6,646 nt of DNA from an uncultured Collinsella sp. (GTDB lineage: Bacteria > Actinomycetota > Coriobacteriia > Coriobacteriales > Coriobacteriaceae): assembly GCA_900541185.1 (NCBI GenBank), contig UQIQ01000076.1, positions 1 to 6,646 on the forward strand, read 5' to 3'. A program made the position numbers and the translations under genes. The notes under the pieces are model-generated. The model was not told the DNA's origin. It saw nothing but the letters and a program-made list of their open reading frames with translations, and did not search any database. The stretch's first letter is position 1. Each line of letters begins with the position of its first letter. Below are positions 3,682-6,646 of the stretch, piece by piece.

Positions 3682-5712
3682 ATGACCACACCTGCATCCA
3701 AGCTGCTCCAGCCCATTACGGTTGGCCCCCTTGAGCTCAAGAACCGCATTATGTTTCCGCCGCTGACCACCGGCTACGAGGAGCGTGACGGTTCCATCGG
3801 CGAGCGCAGCCTGGCTTTTTACGAGCGCTTGGCCCGTGGCGGCGTGAGCTACATCGTCATCGGCGACGTCGCTCCCGTCATGACCGCAAGCCCCACGCCC
3901 AAGCTGGCAACCGACGCCCAGATCCCCACGTTTAAGGCGCTGGCCGATGCCGTCCACAAGCACGGCGCCAAGGTCGCGCTGCAGCTGTTCCACCCCGAGT
4001 ACGATGTGCCCGGTGTCGGCCGCATGGTCATGGGCTCCATGGCTGCCGCCAAGGCCGCGCAGGAGGCCAAGGCCGTCGGCGACGAGGAGACCTTTGCCGC
4101 CAAGATGGCCGAGTCCAACGAGATCCGCAACCAGGCCTACGCCAAGCTGCACCACGACATGCAGCACTTTGTGAACGAGGCGAGCGTAGAGCAGCTCACC
4201 CAGATCAAGGAGGCTATCGCCGCCTCGGCCGCTCGCGCGCAGCAGGCCGGGATCGATGCCATTGAGGTCCACGGCGACCGCCTGGTAGGTTCGCTGTGCT
4301 CGGCCATCCTCAACCAGCGCACCGACGAGTACGGCGGCTCGTTCGAGAACCGCGTTCACTACGCGCTGGAGGTCGTCGCTGCCATTAAGGAAGCCGCGCC
4401 GCAGCTGATGGTGGAGTACAAGCTCCCCGTGATCATGGAGAACCCCGACGGTACGCCGCGCGGCAAGGGCGGCCTGCAGCCCGACGAGGCCTGCGAGTTC
4501 GCCAAGCTGCTCGAGGGTGCGGGCATCGACATGATCCAGGTCGCACAGGCCAACCACACCGGCAACATGGGCGACACCATTCCGCCCATGGGCGCCATGC
4601 CCTACAACTGGACGCTGCCCGTGGCCGAGCGCGTCAAGGCCCTGGTCTCCGTGCCGGTGGCAACCGTCGGCCGTGTTGTTTCGGTCGAGGCCGGCGAGAA
4701 GATTCTGGAAGACGGCGCCGCCGACATCATCGCCTATGGCCGCTCGCTCATGTGCGACCCCGACATTGCGCTGAAGGCCGCCACAGGTGAGCCCATCCGC
4801 GAGTGCCTCAACTGCAACAAGGGCTGCGTCGACGCGATTCAAAATCGCAAGTACATCTCGTGCGTGCTCAATGCCGAGAACGGCGACGAGGCGACCATCG
4901 CCATCAAGCCGGGCGAGGGCGACAAGAAGATCGCCGTGGTGGGCAGCGGTATTGCCGGCCTGGAGGCCGCGCGCGTGGCAGCCAAGCGCGGCTACGACGT
5001 GACCGTCTACGAGGCGAGCGACCATCTGGGCGGCCAGATTGTGCTGGCGGCCGCGCCCCCGCGCAAGGACGAGATCATGCGTTCCGTCGAGTACTACGAG
5101 AAGATTCTGCCTGGCCTGGGCGTGAAGGTTGAGCTCAACCACGTCGCTAGCCCCGCGGACCTCAACGCCGCCGATGCCGCGATTGTGGCTGTGGGCGCAC
5201 ACGACGTGGTCATCCCCGTTCCGGGTGCCGACTCGGACAAGGTCGTCTCGAGCTGGGATGTGCTGGCCGGCAAGGTGGAGCTTACGGGCCGCGTCGCCGT
5301 CATTGGCGGCGGCCTGGTGGGCACCGAGACTGCCGAGTACCTGCTGCAGCACGGCTGCGAGGTGGCGATCGTGGAGATGCTCGACAAGATTGCCGCGGGC
5401 GAGTCCGAGACCATTCTGCCGCTGATTATGAGCGACTTTGCAGAGCACAACGTGGAGCAGCATGTTAAGACCCGCCTGACCGCCATTACCGACGAGGGCG
5501 TGGAGGCTGTTCGCACCACCGAGGACGGCGCCGAGGAGCCGGTGAAGATCGCCTGCGATTACGTGGTGATGGCCGTGGGCTCCAAGGCCAACGCGTTTGA
5601 CCTGGATGGCGTGACGGTGCCCGTGACCTGCGTGGGCGACTGCTCGGGTGAGCGCACCGCCGACATTGCGAGCGCCATTCGCACGGCGTATCACGCGGCC
5701 AACGAGCTGTAG
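3682..5712 (+). CDS. FMN/[4Fe-4S]/FAD old-yellow-enzyme oxidoreductase with HGDR motif; candidate bilirubin reductase (BilR-like)
   Basis: This 676-residue cytosolic reductase has the architecture of 2,4-dienoyl-CoA reductase (FadH) and BaiCD/BaiH. Numbering below is from the upstream ATG at 3676. An OYE-type TIM barrel binds FMN (about 10-370, with LKNRIMFPP at 21-29 and RTDEYGGSFENR at 215-226). A four-cysteine [4Fe-4S] site follows (C377, C380, C384, C396; CX2CX3CX11C). Then come Rossmann domains with VGSGIAG (422-428) for FAD and GGGLVG (544-549) for NAD(P). Electrons would pass from NAD(P)H via FAD and the Fe-S cluster to FMN and an unsaturated substrate. The active-site segment is VHGDR (198-202) instead of the usual HxAHGYL. 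I recall HGDR as the hallmark of gut bilirubin reductase BilR, which makes urobilinogen, but other enoate reductases may share it. Residues about 111-170 include an Ala/Glu/Lys-rich insertion. ATG 3682 is preferred because GAGAGGA lies six bases upstream; ATG 3676 abuts it. No partner gene is adjacent. Confidence 0.9.
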   Translation: MTTPASKLLQPITVGPLELKNRIMFPPLTTGYEERDGSIGERSLAFYERLARGGVSYIVIGDVAPVMTASPTPKLATDAQIPTFKALADAVHKHGAKVALQLFHPEYDVPGVGRMVMGSMAAAKAAQEAKAVGDEETFAAKMAESNEIRNQAYAKLHHDMQHFVNEASVEQLTQIKEAIAASAARAQQAGIDAIEVHGDRLVGSLCSAILNQRTDEYGGSFENRVHYALEVVAAIKEAAPQLMVEYKLPVIMENPDGTPRGKGGLQPDEACEFAKLLEGAGIDMIQVAQANHTGNMGDTIPPMGAMPYNWTLPVAERVKALVSVPVATVGRVVSVEAGEKILEDGAADIIAYGRSLMCDPDIALKAATGEPIRECLNCNKGCVDAIQNRKYISCVLNAENGDEATIAIKPGEGDKKIAVVGSGIAGLEAARVAAKRGYDVTVYEASDHLGGQIVLAAAPPRKDEIMRSVEYYEKILPGLGVKVELNHVASPADLNAADAAIVAVGAHDVVIPVPGADSDKVVSSWDVLAGKVELTGRVAVIGGGLVGTETAEYLLQHGCEVAIVEMLDKIAAGESETILPLIMSDFAEHNVEQHVKTRLTAITDEGVEAVRTTEDGAEEPVKIACDYVVMAVGSKANAFDLDGVTVPVTCVGDCSGERTADIASAIRTAYHAANEL

Positions 5713-5787
5713 TTGAACATCGCGGCCAGGCGGGGCGGTAGCACGGATCCGTCTCGCCCGGCTGTGTCCCGTCGGGTGTCAACCGGT

Positions 5788-5823
5788 GCGGGGCCTGCAA
5801 GCGCAGCAGGTCCCGCCCTTTTT
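5788..5823 (+). terminator. Intrinsic terminator of the flavoenzyme gene
   Basis: An 11-bp GC-rich stem (5788-5798 with 5806-5816, one G-T wobble) has a 7-base loop and is followed by CC and T5, then GTTTT. It lies about 75 bp after the stop. The intervening stretch also contains ACGGATCCGT, a perfect 10-bp palindrome, between GGGCG and CGCCC arms. The gene therefore ends as its own transcription unit. Confidence 0.92.
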
Positions 5824-5862
5824 GTTTTGCTCCGATGAATGGCAATGCGCGGTAATCATGAG

Positions 5863-5895
5863 GAGTGAGGACGTCTGCTGCCTTGCAGATCACTC
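5863..5895. other. Interrupted hairpin
   Basis: GAGTGA (5863-5868) pairs with TCACTC (5890-5895), and TCTGC (5874-5878) pairs with GCAGA (5885-5889). This gives 11 bp with a five-base bulge on the left and a six-base loop. It is followed by A5 on the plus strand, that is, preceded by T5 on the minus strand. It could be a structured RNA element or chance. Confidence 0.4.
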
Positions 5896-5983
5896 AAAAA
5901 TATTGGGGGAGGGGTTAATAACTATATCCTCTATACCAAAGGACATAAAGAGATGCCAATTTTGTTGACAAGCGAATGACGAT

Positions 5984-6000
5984 TAGCTGCGAGTCAGCTA
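5984..6000. promoter_or_regulatory. Dyad TAGCTG-N5-CAGCTA
   Basis: Perfect 6-bp arms with a 5-bp spacer, 14 bp after a consensus-like TTGACA (5965-5970). The spacing suits binding of a dimeric HTH regulator. No regulator is identified. Confidence 0.4.
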
Positions 6001-6032
6001 CCAGCGTAAATAATCGATAAAGAAATGTCGTA

Positions 6033-6046
6033 ATTTGGTGCCAAAT
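6033..6046. promoter_or_regulatory. Dyad ATTTGG-TG-CCAAAT
   Basis: A perfect 14-bp operator-like dyad with 6-bp arms and a 2-bp centre, about 107 bp upstream of the HTH gene start. It could be a binding site for that HTH protein or for another dimeric regulator. Confidence 0.42.
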
Positions 6047-6082
6047 GCCCAGATAACGCCGCGTCTATTTTAATTAACTGCT

Positions 6083-6108
6083 TTGAGCAAACAGTAAAAT
6101 GCTACTAT
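6083..6108 (+). promoter_or_regulatory. Weak promoter candidate for the HTH gene
   Basis: TTGAGC (6083-6088) is a fair -35. TACTAT (6103-6108) keeps the key -10 positions, but the spacing is only 14 bp; TATCTA at 6106 gives 17 bp with a poorer hexamer. Suggestive only. Confidence 0.28.
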
Positions 6109-6152
6109 CTAACTTGCACGTAAGAAAGCAGATTAACGGCTAAGGCTAAGAA

Positions 6153-6557
6153 GTGGCAGGTATGTCGGAAGCAACTAGGACTCGCACGCATGCGCCCGAG
6201 GTTAGGCAGCGCGCCGTCGAGATCCTCCAAGAGGGGGTCGGTCATCGCGCTCTCGCCGCGGAGCTTGGCATTCCCCAGGCCACGGCTCGTCAGTGGGCCC
6301 GCGCGTATGCCGTGGGCGGTGCCGACGCCGTTCTCAATGCCGGTTCGCATCATCACACCTATTCGTACGACGTAAAGCTCGCTGTGGTTAAGGACCGTCT
6401 GGAAAACGGCTTGACGGTTCGCGAGGCCATGATCAAGCACAAGATTCCCAGCGAGTCTTCGGTCAAGGCTTGGTGCCGTCAGTACCGCGAGAGCGGTGAG
6501 TCCGCACTGGTCGATAAGCCGCGCGGTCGCAAGCCGCGCGTTAAAAAGGCGGAATAG
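6153..6557 (+). CDS. Standalone double helix-turn-helix protein, IS3-OrfA-like
   Basis: This is a 134-residue basic DNA-binding protein with two successive helix-turn-helix units. The first (about 15-52) contains RALAAELGIPQATARQWARAY; the second (about 72-112) contains the equivalent VREAMIKHKIPSESSVKAWCRQY. The tail (122-132) is Arg/Lys/Pro-rich. This twin arrangement resembles OrfA of IS150-type IS3 elements, which binds transposon ends. However, no OrfB with a DDE catalytic domain follows, there is no leucine-zipper-like end, and a terminator starts 13 bases after the stop. It is therefore either a domesticated or orphan OrfA or a regulator. The GTG at 6153 has AAGG seven bases upstream; the ATG at 6162 is an alternative start (131 residues) with a poorer site. 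Codon use is GC-rich like the housekeeping genes, which argues against very recent import. A role in transposition is not shown. Confidence 0.8.
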   Translation: MAGMSEATRTRTHAPEVRQRAVEILQEGVGHRALAAELGIPQATARQWARAYAVGGADAVLNAGSHHHTYSYDVKLAVVKDRLENGLTVREAMIKHKIPSESSVKAWCRQYRESGESALVDKPRGRKPRVKKAE

Positions 6558-6569
6558 CAAACGGGATGG

Positions 6570-6591
6570 TGCGCCCACAGGGCGCATTTTT
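6570..6591 (+). terminator. Intrinsic terminator of the HTH gene
   Basis: A 7-bp perfect stem TGCGCCC/GGGCGCA (6570-6576 with 6580-6586) has the loop ACA and is followed by T5. It begins 13 bases after the stop codon. Confidence 0.9.
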
Positions 6592-6609
6592 CTTTCAAGA
6601 CTTTAGTCT

Positions 6610-6630
6610 GCTGGCCGCGCAGCGGCCAGC
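6610..6630. terminator. GC-rich hairpin, possible second or opposing terminator
   Basis: A perfect 9-bp stem (6610-6618 with 6622-6630) with loop GCA, followed by TTTAAA. Its T-run is short on the plus strand. It could be a backup terminator or belong to a convergent gene beyond the window. Confidence 0.5.
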
Positions 6631-6646
6631 TTTAAACCACCCGCTA

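Larger units (their letters stand above)
5827..6152. other. AT-rich non-coding spacer with dyads, upstream of the HTH gene
   Basis: No convincing gene is seen in about 325 bp. The composition is clearly more A/T-rich than the flanking genes, especially after 5895. It holds an interrupted hairpin (5863-5895), a TTGACA (5965-5970) with no matching -10, two short dyads (5984-6000 and 6033-6046), and a weak promoter candidate nearer the HTH gene. It looks like a long regulatory leader or the remnant of something lost. Confidence 0.6.

Noticed and set aside
3361..5694. Very long minus-strand open frame (777 codons) opposite the flavoenzyme gene
   Set aside because: Its translation is His/Gly/Leu/Val-rich low-complexity sequence without family motifs. 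It is a mirror of GC-rich codon bias on the antisense strand of a clear gene, and it runs through the repeat array.
5786..5968. Small 60-codon plus-strand frame
   Set aside because: It starts inside the flavoenzyme terminator stem, has no ribosome-binding site and no recognisable protein features.
6530..6557. Programmed -1 frameshift joining the HTH gene to an orfB
   Set aside because: The GTT AAA AAG context lacks the canonical A AAA AAG heptamer, and a terminator with no downstream DDE coding region follows.

Overview
This window is a chromosomal contig end from a high-GC bacterium. It most likely comes from a gut Actinomycetota of the Coriobacteriia (Collinsella-like). That assignment is an inference from GC-rich coding style, the pairing of a biotin protein ligase with a type III pantothenate kinase, and a bile-pigment/enoate-reductase-type flavoenzyme; no marker gene proves it. 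Bases 1-29 are not genomic: they are a Nextera/Tn5 sequencing adapter ending in the transposase mosaic end, and real sequence starts at 30.

Left part (30-2874): a 5'-truncated biotin protein ligase gene (+) ends in a strong terminator. It converges on coaX (-), the type III pantothenate kinase gene. Between them sits one visibly AT-richer gene for an AAA_14/DUF4143 ATPase. It is bracketed by three copies of a 41-47 bp near-perfect palindrome, two upstream and one immediately after the stop codon. The ATPase plus its palindromes looks like an inserted cassette.

Middle (2875-3681): coaX diverges from an initiator tRNA-fMet gene that has its own clear promoter and intrinsic terminator. The tRNA carries a U1-G72 apposition. 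After the tRNA terminator comes a highly regular array: a 15-bp site (core ATCTGTAAC) occurs eight times in strictly alternating orientation, every 40-41 bp. This makes four 55-bp inverted-repeat units with an 80-81 bp period.

Right part (3682-6646): a large three-domain flavoenzyme (old-yellow-enzyme barrel, [4Fe-4S] cysteine cluster, FAD/NAD(P) Rossmann domains) carries HGDR in place of the usual active-site HxAH. That motif is the signature I associate with gut bilirubin reductase BilR. A strong terminator follows, then an AT-rich spacer with several dyads. Next is a standalone double helix-turn-helix protein resembling an IS3-type OrfA but with no OrfB. The window ends with two GC-rich hairpins.

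The genes do not form one pathway. BirA and CoaX are cofactor (biotin, CoA) housekeeping functions, the flavoenzyme is a catabolic or anaerobic reductase, and the ATPase cassette and palindrome arrays are accessory. The two unexplained repeat systems and the BilR-like enzyme deserve most attention.
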